From assembly GCA_002412625.1 (NCBI GenBank), contig DHVK01000002.1, forward strand, positions 1-39,025: a stretch of 39,025 bases of DNA, in the 5' to 3' direction. A model generated the notes under the pieces. That model ran no database searches. It was given only the letters and a program-made list of their open reading frames with translations, and had not been told where the DNA came from. The translations under genes and the position numbers were made by a program. Below are positions 24,379-32,867 of this stretch, one piece after another (within the stretch, counting starts at the first letter, position 1; every line of letters starts with the position of its first letter). This stretch comes from Cloacimonetes bacterium UBA5210 (GTDB lineage Bacteria; Cloacimonadota; Cloacimonadia; Cloacimonadales; Cloacimonadaceae).

Positions 24379-25916
24379 AAGTTGTCCGTTGCCTCTTTCA
24401 GGTAACTAAGCTTGAACAGCATGCCCAATAGGTAGAACAAGATGAAGCTGATGCCGGATATGATTGCCGCTTTCAAGACCAGCTCGATTCTGGAGTATAG
24501 CGGCAGCAACGCGCGCAGCCAATATGCCAGCCCAAAGATCATAGCTGAGATCATGATGCTCTTGATCATGCTGGGCGCGATCCCCCGAAACACAATCCCG
24601 GGGAATCTCTTGCGGATCAGGAAAAGGATGATGATGTAATTGATAAAGGCTGTCACAGAAGTGGATAAGGCCAATCCCCGGTGTTGCATAAAATGCATCA
24701 GAATGAAGTTCAGGCTGATGTTTAGCGCCACCATGGCAGCAGCCAGCTTCACCGGTGTGCGGGTATCGCCTTGGGCATAGAACAGCGGAGTGAGCACCTG
24801 GTTCATGCTGTAAAACAGCAAACCCAGAGAGTAGAAGATCAAAGCCTGGGCACTCATGATCACCGCCAGCTCATCGAAGGCTCCGTGGGCAAAGAGGATC
24901 CGCACAAAGTCCTCGGAAAGCGCCAGAATCAAAGCGGTGACCGGTAACATCACATAAGCCAGATTCAACGAGGTAAAACGCATGCTATCCGAGAGTTCAG
25001 AGAATTCACCTCTGCTCACCAGGCGGGAATACATCGGCAAGACCGCGGTTCCGGCACTGATGGCAAAGATGCCGAGCGGGAGTTGCATCAACCGGTTTCC
25101 ATAGCCGAGAGCTGTGATGCTGCCGATGGGCAAGAAGCTCGCCATCAAAGCATCAGCGATGAGGTTGATTTCTCGGATCCCGATCCCGATCATCGCCGGG
25201 ATGAAGCGCTGCCACATGGTTTTCAAGGCATCTGAGCCGAAGCGGAGGAGCAATTGAAAGCGGTATCCTACGCGTTTCAAATAGGGGAAGTTGATGATGG
25301 TTTGCAATGCGCCACCGATCGCCACACCCCAGCCCGCGGGATAGATCAGGCGTTCCGGGGGTAATCTCCAGATCAGATAGGGGATGATGACCGCGAGGAT
25401 CATGCCGATATTCAGCAAAGCGCTGGAGAGCCCCGTCATAAAGAAATAATCGTGGGAGTTGAGGATCGCGATGAAGGTGGAAGACAGCCCGATAAAAAAC
25501 AGATAGGGGAAGATGATGCGGGTTAGTCGAACCGCTACTTCGGTGGTTTGTGGTGCAAGTCCGGGGTATAGCAGTCTCACGATCAGTGGGGCAAAGACTA
25601 TACCCAAAACGGTCAGTAGCAACAGAAACAAGGTTAGTATGCTTAGCACATTCAGAGCAAATTCTACCTGCGCGTCGCGGTCTTTCTTGATCCCGATGTC
25701 ATTGTAGATGGGCACAAAAGCGGTTGAGAGCGCGCCTTCACCGAACAAGCGCCGCAGCAGGTTGGGGATGTTGTAGGCTACATTGAAAGCATCGTTCAGG
25801 AAGCCTCCGCCAAAGAAAAAGGCCATCACCTGGTCTCGCACCAGCCCCAAGATCCGGCTAAGGAAAACCGCGATGCTCATCATGCTGATGTTGCGGGCAA
25901 GACGTTTCTGACTCAT
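24354..25916 (-). CDS. murJ: Lipid II flippase MurJ (MviN)
   Basis: MurJ moves lipid II across the inner membrane for peptidoglycan synthesis. The 520-residue protein has about 14 membrane segments and the family's N-terminal motif RILGLVRDQVMAFFFGGG, NLLRRLFGEGALSTAFVPIY, GYGNRLMQLPLGIFAISAGT and the basic C-terminus. Start is ATG 25916, overlapping the holB stop as ATGA. It is unlike the Wzx-type protein at 12.9 kb in motifs, so the window holds two distinct MOP-superfamily flippases. Confidence 0.95.
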   Translation of the reverse strand: MSQKRLARNISMMSIAVFLSRILGLVRDQVMAFFFGGGFLNDAFNVAYNIPNLLRRLFGEGALSTAFVPIYNDIGIKKDRDAQVEFALNVLSILTLFLLLLTVLGIVFAPLIVRLLYPGLAPQTTEVAVRLTRIIFPYLFFIGLSSTFIAILNSHDYFFMTGLSSALLNIGMILAVIIPYLIWRLPPERLIYPAGWGVAIGGALQTIINFPYLKRVGYRFQLLLRFGSDALKTMWQRFIPAMIGIGIREINLIADALMASFLPIGSITALGYGNRLMQLPLGIFAISAGTAVLPMYSRLVSRGEFSELSDSMRFTSLNLAYVMLPVTALILALSEDFVRILFAHGAFDELAVIMSAQALIFYSLGLLFYSMNQVLTPLFYAQGDTRTPVKLAAAMVALNISLNFILMHFMQHRGLALSTSVTAFINYIIILFLIRKRFPGIVFRGIAPSMIKSIMISAMIFGLAYWLRALLPLYSRIELVLKAAIISGISFILFYLLGMLFKLSYLKEATDNLCKRLRRK

Positions 25917-27010
25917 GGATGAAGCAGTTGTTTGGTGGCGATAAACAGATTTATCAAGATCAGGTTGGGGTTCACATTGCCCTCCAGTTTGCGGCTAAAT
26001 TCATCCAGCAGAAGCAGATAGTCCGGAATCAAATCCTCAATCCCGGGGTGGGCAAGGCTCATGATAAAATCGCTCTTATCCAGATTTGTGATTTCATCTT
26101 CGGCATGATTGATCGTAGCAAGGTCGTTCGCAATGATACCCAGATAGGCAAGTAAATCCTTGATCGCGTCCGCGCTTTCCCGGTGCTTGGAAATGTGGTT
26201 CAGATGCTCCAGGCTCATGTTTTCGGCAGCCATCCTCACCATCTCAAAGGCCTTATCCCGGGTGCTGTTTGCCGTATCCTGAGCGATGCGGATGGCGGTC
26301 TTCAGGTTTCCGCCGCTGATTCTGGCAGAGCTTTTGGCAATCACGGTATCTACCTTGAAATCTTCGAAGAGAATAGATTGGATCACGCTTTGTGCCAATG
26401 GCTTGAAATATACGGGCTGGCAGCGGGAGATGATGGTGGGCAGTATCTGTGGCAATTTTTCCGTGATCAGGATTATCACTGTATTCTCCGGCGGCTCCTC
26501 CAGGGTCTTCAAAAAGGCATTTGCCGTCTGAGTGTTCATCATATCCGCGTTTTCGATGATTACCACCCGGTATTGAGCTTCATGGATGGAATATTCCAAG
26601 CGTTTAATGAGCAGACTAATGCTTTCCTTGCGAATCTCGGTGGAACCGCTGAAAAAGAAATCATGCCAGGGTTTTTCGATCTTGTTCCTGATGTAAGCCT
26701 GGTATTGCTTCAGGGCGTCCGCTTCCTTGATTTCACCGTCTGAACTGAGCTTCAGGTTCACGGTGGGGAAGAGGTACATGAAATCCGGATGCTCCAGGCT
26801 GAGGAATTTGTGGCAGGAAGCGCAGATTCCGCAAGGACGATATTCACTGCTGGACAAGCAGTTGAGCGCCATGCCGAAATACAACGCGGTCATGAACTTG
26901 CCCACGCCATCGCTGCCGTGGAACAGATAAGCCTGGGCGATACGGTTTTGCTCTATGGCGCGCTGTAGCAGATCAATAACCTGAGTCTGCCCTTTGATCC
27001 TTCTAAACAT
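25913..27010 (-). CDS. holB: DNA polymerase III delta' subunit
   Basis: A 365-residue AAA+ clamp-loader subunit. It has a degenerate Walker A GSDGVGKF (Thr/Ser after the Lys replaced by Phe), a Cys cluster (CGICASCHKF) preceded by CLSSSEYRP as in the zinc module of gamma/delta', VVIIENADMMN (Walker B region without DEAD acidic pair), LEEPPENTV and the sensor SRCQPV. These losses match delta', which does not hydrolyse ATP itself. Start is ATG 27010, overlapping the GNAT stop by one base (TGATG), and its end overlaps murJ by 4 nt. An alternative is a short DnaX paralogue, but the missing DEAx box argues for HolB. Confidence 0.88.
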   Translation of the reverse strand: MFRRIKGQTQVIDLLQRAIEQNRIAQAYLFHGSDGVGKFMTALYFGMALNCLSSSEYRPCGICASCHKFLSLEHPDFMYLFPTVNLKLSSDGEIKEADALKQYQAYIRNKIEKPWHDFFFSGSTEIRKESISLLIKRLEYSIHEAQYRVVIIENADMMNTQTANAFLKTLEEPPENTVIILITEKLPQILPTIISRCQPVYFKPLAQSVIQSILFEDFKVDTVIAKSSARISGGNLKTAIRIAQDTANSTRDKAFEMVRMAAENMSLEHLNHISKHRESADAIKDLLAYLGIIANDLATINHAEDEITNLDKSDFIMSLAHPGIEDLIPDYLLLLDEFSRKLEGNVNPNLILINLFIATKQLLHP

Positions 27011-27615
27011 CAGATGATTGTGATTTTACTGCGTCCGGCTTCTTCACTTGTGGAATATTCGAAGGTCTTCTTCACATAAGGGCTTACAAAATCTTCTGCC
27101 AGAATGTCGTAGATCAGAACATCGTGATAATCACCAGCCATATAGTTGTACTTGCGACGTTTACCTACATATTGGAAACCTACTTTCTCATAGCATTTCA
27201 CCCCACGCTTGTTGTAGGCTACCACTTCCAGACTGATGTTGTTCAGATTCATGATATTGAAGCCATAATCCAGAATTAAGGCGGTTGCTTCAGAACCGAT
27301 GCCCTGATTCCAATATGTCTTTTCGCCGATAAAGATGCCAAACTGGGCATGGCGGTGAACGTTGTTTACCAAGTGCAGGCCGCAATTGCCGATCGCTTTA
27401 TTCGTGTCTTTCTCGATGATGGCAAAGATCACGCTTTCGTTCATCAGTTGTTGCAGCGCGGCACGTTCCTTGCCGACATCAAAAACGGTAGAAGAAAAGA
27501 GCACAAACTGCCCGATCTCCAGATCATTAACCCATTCTGTATAGCGCTCCACATCGTCCAGCGATACCGGAGAGAGGAAGCATTTTTCACCCACGAGTTT
27601 ACGGAAGTATTTCAT
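27010..27615 (-). CDS. GNAT-family N-acetyltransferase
   Basis: The 201-residue protein is a GNAT enzyme of the RimJ/RimL or spermidine/aminoglycoside acetyltransferase-like branch: LSPVSLDDVERYTEWVND, AIGNCGLHLV, FGIFIGEKTYWNQGIGSEA (acetyl-CoA pyrophosphate loop QGIGSEA) and NKRGVKCYEKVGF. Start chosen is ATG 27615 with AAGGAATCCAAG upstream; the upstream in-frame extension lacks a ribosome site. It begins the coupled run into holB, murJ, uvrC and the Fe-S reductase. Acceptor unknown. Confidence 0.88.
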   Translation of the reverse strand: MKYFRKLVGEKCFLSPVSLDDVERYTEWVNDLEIGQFVLFSSTVFDVGKERAALQQLMNESVIFAIIEKDTNKAIGNCGLHLVNNVHRHAQFGIFIGEKTYWNQGIGSEATALILDYGFNIMNLNNISLEVVAYNKRGVKCYEKVGFQYVGKRRKYNYMAGDYHDVLIYDILAEDFVSPYVKKTFEYSTSEEAGRSKITII

Positions 27616-27773
27616 CTTGGATTCCTTAATGTGTTTTGCCTTCAGTCTGTACAATGCCCTGATTCTGTCAAGCAGATTGTGCCTTTACTGCTTTTGCCCG
27701 GTGTTTCTTCGGGCAGGGTGGGCTGTTTGCCCGGTGCGGGCGCTAGTATAGGTCATGTCTTTCTGGCAATGCC

Positions 27774-28043
27774 GGAACACGCCTCTCTGAGCCATTTTTC
27801 TGCCAAGTACCCGCCAAAGGGCATTTTGCCGAAGCATATGGAATAATAGCTATTTCGGTTTTGCGGTGTTTTTGGGGTATAGGTGTTTCAGGCTTAGTAG
27901 TGTTATCTGGGGTTTTGTGGTGTTTTAGTTTTGGGGATTAGTGGTGCAGTAACAAATAAATGGGTGCTGCCCTCGAGTGGGCGGTGTTTTTGTTTCGGGT
28001 TGGGTGCTGTCTGACAGAAAAACGGCTCAGAGAGGCGTATTCC
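27774..28043. repeat. Non-coding element bounded by 32-bp inverted repeats (MITE-like)
   Basis: 27774-27805 and the reverse complement of 28012-28043 match at 29 of 32 positions; the shared core is ACGCCTCTCTGAGCC, followed by TTTTTCTG. The 206 nt between the arms are non-coding and strongly G/T-rich on the plus strand. No transposase is present, and no target duplication is visible next to the arms. It could be a miniature inverted-repeat element, an IS remnant, or a long RNA stem. The surrounding 27616-28237 holds no supportable gene; the 91-codon frame at 27903-28178 is Pro/Lys-rich and unlike any family I know. Confidence 0.6.
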
Positions 28044-28223
28044 TATAAGAAGTGGCTTTAGCGCTCCACGTGAGCCTCTCGGGAGCTTCTTGTGCGTGCT
28101 TTGGGAACCGGATAGGGGGTTCTTGGGACACGCGGGGGATGTATGTCTGCCGGAAGGGCGGCCATATCTCTTTATCATGCACAGCTATAAGCGAATCACA
28201 GCCGGATGGCAGACGGATAAACG

Positions 28224-28247
28224 GGAAGCGTGATTGCTCACGCTTCC
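28224..28247 (-). terminator. Hairpin containing the stop codon of the ABC exporter gene
   Basis: GGAAGCGTGA (28247-28238) and TCACGCTTCC (28233-28224) pair perfectly over 10 bp with the 4-nt loop GCAA on the minus strand. The TGA stop (28240-28238) sits at the top of the 5' arm. Only CGTTTATCC follows, so the U-tract is weak. It may end the transcript or protect its 3' end. Confidence 0.55.
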
Positions 28248-30043
28248 TTTCTGAACTCCTCTTCTGCTACTTCCTGCATAAACTGATTCATATAGAGCTG
28301 GTAGTAGCGTCCTTTTTGGTGCATCAGTTCTTGATGCTTGCCTGCTTCCAGGATTTCTCCCTTGTGTAAGAGCAGGATGCGATCTACCTGGCGAATGGTG
28401 GATAGCCGGTGCGCCACGATGATTCCGGTGCGGCCGCTGAGCACGATGTGCATGGCTTCTTGGACCAATTGCTCGGTTTCGGTATCGATGGAGGCTGTGG
28501 CTTCATCCAGAATCAGCAGAGCAGGGTCTGCCAGCACTACGCGGGCAAAGGCGATAAGTTGTTTCTGTCCGGTGGAGAGCAAGTTTCCGGCTTCACCCAC
28601 CTTGTATGCATATTTGTCCGGCAAGTTTTGGATGAATTCATCGGCACGGACTATCCGAGCTGCTTCAATCACTTCGGCATCACTGGCATCAAGCCTGCCA
28701 TAGCGGATGTTTTCCATCACAGTGCCCTGAAAGAGGTGCGGCACTTGCTGCACGTAACCGAGATTGCTGTGAATCCACTTCAGGGGCACTTCATGATAGT
28801 TCATCCCGTCGATCTCAATGATTCCTTGCGTGGGCTCGTAGAAACGGCAGATCAGGTTTACCAGGGTGGTTTTTCCGGTTCCTGTCTCGCCCACCAGAGC
28901 GATCGATTCACCCGGGGCGATTTCCAGATTGAAGTTTCGGAACACATGCTGATTTTCCTTGTAGGCAAAGCTCATGTCCTTGATGCTGATCTTGCCTTGC
29001 ATGGGGCGCTGTTGCCAGGCTTCAGTGAAATCCTCGTTATTCACGATCTCTGGCTCCAGATTAATCAGTGAAAACACCCGCTCTGCCGAGGCCTGAGCAT
29101 GTTGCATTTCCGCAAAGAGTCTCGCCACATTGGAGAACGGCTCGAAGAGGTGCATGGTATAGCTGATGAAGGCCACCATCGTGCCATAGGTGATCACCTG
29201 GCCAATCACGGCATTTCCGCCGATCCACACCACGATACCCGTTCCCAGGGACGACACCATCAGGATCATCGGCATAAACAAAGCCGAAACGATTGCCGAT
29301 CTCACCGAGCTTTGATACATCTTTTGGTTCAGCTCACGGAAATCCTGCAGATTGGCATCTTCACAAACCAGGGTCTTGGTGGTCTTTGCTCCATGGATCC
29401 CCTCTCCGAAGGAATGGGTAATCATGGAATTGAACCTGCGCACTTGGCGAAAGAGGCGAAACATCCTTTCCTGAAAGTAAATGCTGATGAAGGCGATAAG
29501 CGGCATCAGCGCCAATAGAATCAAGGCCAGCTTCCAGGAGAGGCTGAAGACCACTCCCAAGACGAAGATGATCATGGCAAAGCCCCAGATCAGATCCACG
29601 ATACCCCAGGCTACCACATCGCCCAACCGGTTGATATCCGAGGTAACACGCGCCACGATCCACCCGCTGGAAGTGCGGTCGAAATAGCTGAAACTCATGC
29701 TTTGCAGCTTGCGAAATGCTCTACTGCGCAGATCAAAGTTCAAACCGGTCTCGATGCGCCCCGCGATGTCGATCAAGAGATATACATTCACGAACTGAAA
29801 GAGGATCAGCAGGAAGTACATCAGGCTAAAAGTCCGGATCCCGGAGTAGTCGCCGGGGATGATCATATTGTCGATCCCATATCTGGTCATCAGCGGTAAG
29901 GCTGTATCGATCAGGGCATTGAAGATCATAACAACGACCAGCAGATACACCTTTTGCATATGTCGTTTGAGCTCAGCCAGCATTTTCCGCCACAAGCTCC
30001 AATCAAACTTGGTAGTATATTCTTTTTCTGTATGTTCTTGCAT
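28238..30043 (-). CDS. ABC exporter half-transporter, canonical-site subunit
   Basis: A 601-residue membrane domain plus ATPase of the type IV (B-family) exporters. Six membrane segments cover about 1-320. The ATPase has Walker A GETGTGKTT, Q-loop YVQQVPHLF, a changed signature LSTGQ (489-493), Walker B LLILDE with the catalytic Glu514, and the switch His545. Start is ATG 30043 with AAGGA 7 nt upstream. It lies 11 nt after the 599-residue partner, whose own catalytic position is Asp. The complementary defects indicate a heterodimer. Such pairs export drugs, lipids or peptides; substrate unknown. Confidence 0.93.
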   Translation of the reverse strand: MQEHTEKEYTTKFDWSLWRKMLAELKRHMQKVYLLVVVMIFNALIDTALPLMTRYGIDNMIIPGDYSGIRTFSLMYFLLILFQFVNVYLLIDIAGRIETGLNFDLRSRAFRKLQSMSFSYFDRTSSGWIVARVTSDINRLGDVVAWGIVDLIWGFAMIIFVLGVVFSLSWKLALILLALMPLIAFISIYFQERMFRLFRQVRRFNSMITHSFGEGIHGAKTTKTLVCEDANLQDFRELNQKMYQSSVRSAIVSALFMPMILMVSSLGTGIVVWIGGNAVIGQVITYGTMVAFISYTMHLFEPFSNVARLFAEMQHAQASAERVFSLINLEPEIVNNEDFTEAWQQRPMQGKISIKDMSFAYKENQHVFRNFNLEIAPGESIALVGETGTGKTTLVNLICRFYEPTQGIIEIDGMNYHEVPLKWIHSNLGYVQQVPHLFQGTVMENIRYGRLDASDAEVIEAARIVRADEFIQNLPDKYAYKVGEAGNLLSTGQKQLIAFARVVLADPALLILDEATASIDTETEQLVQEAMHIVLSGRTGIIVAHRLSTIRQVDRILLLHKGEILEAGKHQELMHQKGRYYQLYMNQFMQEVAEEEFRKEA

Positions 30044-30054
30044 TATATAGTCCT

Positions 30055-31854
30055 TTAGCTGGCTTCCAGCTCCAAGAGATGCTGGATGTTCCAGATGCGC
30101 TGATACGCTCCCTGTTGAGCGATCAGCTCTTGATGAGTGCCCATTTGGGCTATCTTGCCATGTTCAAGCACCACGATCCGGTCTGCCAAAGCTACTCCGG
30201 TCAAACGGTGGGTAATGATGATCGTGGTAGCTCTGCCTTTGCGCGAGAGCAGGTTACGCTGAATGATCTGCTCGGTTTCGCTATCCACCGCGGAGAGCGC
30301 GTCATCAAAGATCAGGATGGCGGGGTCCAGCACCAGAGCCCGGGCCATGGCGCACCGCTGTCTTTGACCCCCGGAGAGGGTGATGCCCCGTTCCCCGATC
30401 ACGGTGTCGTAGGCGTTGTCAAACTCCGCAATGCTATCATGCAGAGCGGTTTCCCGTGAGGCTTTTTCCACTTTGGCGGGATCAATCTCTTTCAGCGCCA
30501 TGCCGATATTTGCCGTGATGGAGCGGGAGTACAGAAATGGTTCTTGCAGCACGATTCCGATCTGTCGGCGTAAATCCTTGCGGTTGTATGTGCAGATATC
30601 TACTCCATCCACCAGGATCTTGCCCTGATAGTTATCAAAGAGCCGGGGGATGAGATTGGTGAGCGTGGACTTGCCGGATCCGGTTGCACCCAGGATAGCG
30701 ACGGTTTCACCCGGCTTGATCTTGAGATTGATGTCTTGCAGGATCGGGTGCGCTTCGTCGTAGGCAAAGCTGAGTTTTTGAAACTCAATCTGTCCTTTCA
30801 GGCGGGTTCCTTCGGGCAAGCGGATTCCCGTTTCCAGCTCTTCCACGGGAGTGTCCATCACCTCTTGCAAACGTCCGATTGATACCAGGGCACGCCCCAT
30901 ATCGGTGAGGATTCTGCCCATTTCACGGATCGGCCACAAGAGCATACCCACGTAGGTGCTGAAGGCTAATAGCGTGCCCAGGCTGATCTCACCTTCGATC
31001 GTCCAGCCGATGCCAAAAATGAAGACCGCGGCAATTTGGATCAGGCATAAGGCGTCTGATGAAGACCAGTAATAGGCGAGAACGGTGATCAAGCGACGGC
31101 ATTTCTCCCGGTAATCATTGGCAGCGGCCTCAAAACGGGATATCTCATAGTCCTCTCTGGCAAAAGCTCTTACAATGCGGATGCCGCTCACTGATTCTTC
31201 CAGAACGGCAGTCAGATAGCCTTCCGCTTCATCCGCGGCCTGAAAGCGGTGTCTCACCTGACGGAAAAACACATAGGCATAGATGAAGATAAATGGCACA
31301 ACCACCATCGAGACCAAGGTCATGCGGGCGTCCATGGAAAGCATGATCGGCACCAAAAGCAGCACCATGAATACTCCACGCCCAAGCTGCACAAACTGCA
31401 GGGCTACAAACCTGCGGATGGTCTCCACATCGGAAGTGCAACGCTGGATGATATCCCCGGTCTGCACTTTGCTATGCCAACTGTAGGGCAGGTTTTGAAT
31501 GTGATCATATAGTGAGATCTTCAGCCGCCGGGCAAACTCCTCGGAGACTTCCGCGCTAAGCTTGCCCCTCAGAAAGGTGAGGCTGTGGGCAATGATGCTG
31601 ATCAGAACGATGGCCAATCCGGCAAGCCAGATGTTCGCTCTGATATAGGGCAGAAGGCTGCCGGTTTCAGACAATTTTCCCAAAGCAAAGGGCAGTTCCG
31701 CGGGGGCTTCACCGATCACGGAATCAACTGTGAAACGGATGATTAGCGGCGTCATGAAGCTGAAAGCTGCGGCCAGGATCACACACAAGATGGTGAGTAA
31801 ATACTTCAGTTTCAGACGTTTCATATAAGAAAGAACGAATCGGATAGCAGTCAT
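30055..31854 (-). CDS. ABC exporter half-transporter, degenerate-site subunit
   Basis: A 599-residue six-segment membrane domain plus ATPase. Walker A GATGSGKST, Q-loop VLQEPFLYS, canonical signature LSGGQ (493-497), Walker B ILIFDD with Asp518 where the catalytic Glu is expected, and switch His549. The Asp matches the non-hydrolysing subunit of heterodimeric exporters (the TM287/288 and LmrCD group). Start is ATG 31854 with GGAG 8 nt upstream. First gene of the two-gene operon. Confidence 0.93.
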   Translation of the reverse strand: MTAIRFVLSYMKRLKLKYLLTILCVILAAAFSFMTPLIIRFTVDSVIGEAPAELPFALGKLSETGSLLPYIRANIWLAGLAIVLISIIAHSLTFLRGKLSAEVSEEFARRLKISLYDHIQNLPYSWHSKVQTGDIIQRCTSDVETIRRFVALQFVQLGRGVFMVLLLVPIMLSMDARMTLVSMVVVPFIFIYAYVFFRQVRHRFQAADEAEGYLTAVLEESVSGIRIVRAFAREDYEISRFEAAANDYREKCRRLITVLAYYWSSSDALCLIQIAAVFIFGIGWTIEGEISLGTLLAFSTYVGMLLWPIREMGRILTDMGRALVSIGRLQEVMDTPVEELETGIRLPEGTRLKGQIEFQKLSFAYDEAHPILQDINLKIKPGETVAILGATGSGKSTLTNLIPRLFDNYQGKILVDGVDICTYNRKDLRRQIGIVLQEPFLYSRSITANIGMALKEIDPAKVEKASRETALHDSIAEFDNAYDTVIGERGITLSGGQRQRCAMARALVLDPAILIFDDALSAVDSETEQIIQRNLLSRKGRATTIIITHRLTGVALADRIVVLEHGKIAQMGTHQELIAQQGAYQRIWNIQHLLELEAS

Positions 31855-32336
31855 GATGGTTTCTCCAATTTCTGCGTAGGGTTACAACGGGTCTGTTTTC
31901 TTGCTATTGATGGTTGATTCGAGAGTCAGCCGCTGCGGCAGGATCTGGTCCTGAAACGCGCAAGGCCATACATATAAGTCTATAGATGCCGCGTAGGAAC
32001 TGGTTATTTTGATGAGATGGGTGGAATGCCGGACTCAGAATATAAAAACACCAAGGACCAGGGGCATATGGATCACACTATTTACTTCGTGGGAGATGGC
32101 ATTAATAGGCTGTCTCATTAGGGTTTACCTCCTGTTCTTGGCTAATTTGTGGCATTTTTATGCCGTTGTGATATTTGTCAAGTGTCATTTTCGGAGGAAT
32201 AGTTGAACCGAGTAAGGAGCAGGAAAAGATAAAAAGAGTCATTGACTGCGATTGGGGATCCCCGTTAACTTGCCACATTCCCCGATTCATCTTATCTTAT
32301 CTTCAGAACCAAAACCAAAGAAGGAGCTCAAAGCCT
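31855..32336. other. Intergenic region between the divergent ABC exporter and flavin-reductase genes
   Basis: About 480 nt with no convincing gene. It should hold promoters for both directions. A plus-strand candidate is listed separately. A small hairpin GGCATTTTTATGCC lies near 32150. Open frames here (for example 32009-32206) have no ribosome site or recognised family. Confidence 0.5.
32242..32270 (+). promoter_or_regulatory. Candidate promoter with palindromic spacer, flavin-reductase-like gene
   Basis: TTGACT (32242-32247), 17 nt, then TTAACT (32265-32270; three of six matches). The spacer contains the perfect palindrome GGGGATCCCC (32254-32263), which could be an operator. It lies 67 nt before the start codon. 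The -10 is weak. Confidence 0.35.
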
Positions 32337-32816
32337 ATGATGAAGATACACAATTTTCCTGAAGCGCATGCCAAAGTGCATTTACCTTCCAAAGTAACCA
32401 TGGCAGTAACGGAGAAGCCGGATGGGGGTTACAATCTGATTACTCTGGAATGGTTCATGAGAACTTCCATCGATCCGCCCATGTTTGCCATCTCTGTAGG
32501 ACACACCCGCTATTCCTATGAATGCTTGCAGGATGTCCGCTATTTCAACCTTGTCTTCCCGGGATCCACTCAGAAATCACTATTGGCACTGGCAGGGTCA
32601 AAGAGTGGCAGAGATATCGATAAGTTCAGCGCCGGCGAAGTGGCAAGCTTCCCCGGAAAGCTCCATAAGCTTCCGATATTGAAGGATGCCGCCGCATGTT
32701 TTGAATGCGAAGTCGTAACCCAGGTAAAAAGCGGAGATCATACTATCTTTGTGGGCGAAGTGAAACATAGCTGGAGCAACGAGGAGGAGCAGCTGTTCTT
32801 TTATCCCAAGAACTGA
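32337..32816 (+). CDS. Flavin reductase-like domain protein (FMN-binding split barrel)
   Basis: The 159-residue protein has the flavin reductase-like fold: VTMAVTEKPDGGYNLITLEWFMRTSIDPPMFAISVG (FMN-binding strand region, quoted in part), HTRYSYECLQDVRYFNLVFP, and a C-terminal ECEVVTQVKSGDHTIFVGEV strand pair. Start chosen is ATG 32337 with AAGGAG 10 nt upstream; a longer open frame upstream lacks family similarity and contains the promoter candidate. Relatives bind FMN and act as flavin reductases or oxygen/electron-carrier proteins in anaerobes. It converges on the prepilin peptidase gene with a shared terminator. Confidence 0.85.
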   Translation: MMKIHNFPEAHAKVHLPSKVTMAVTEKPDGGYNLITLEWFMRTSIDPPMFAISVGHTRYSYECLQDVRYFNLVFPGSTQKSLLALAGSKSGRDIDKFSAGEVASFPGKLHKLPILKDAAACFECEVVTQVKSGDHTIFVGEVKHSWSNEEEQLFFYPKN

Positions 32817-32827
32817 TACATAATTAA

Positions 32828-32851
32828 AATGGCCGGTATTAGCCGGCCATT
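32828..32851. terminator. Bidirectional terminator hairpin
   Basis: AATGGCCGG (32828-32836) and CCGGCCATT (32843-32851) are perfect 9-bp complements with loop TATTAG. It lies between two convergent genes (11 nt after one stop, 16 nt past the other). On the minus strand it is followed by TTAATTATG and preceded by a matching A-run, and the T-run is better in that direction. Confidence 0.75.
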
Positions 32852-32867
32852 CTGCTTGCGAAAGCTC

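Noticed and set aside
27903..28178. Minus-strand frame of 91 codons inside the G/T-rich block
   Set aside because: Its Pro/Lys/Thr-rich sequence follows from the base bias, and it spans one inverted-repeat arm.
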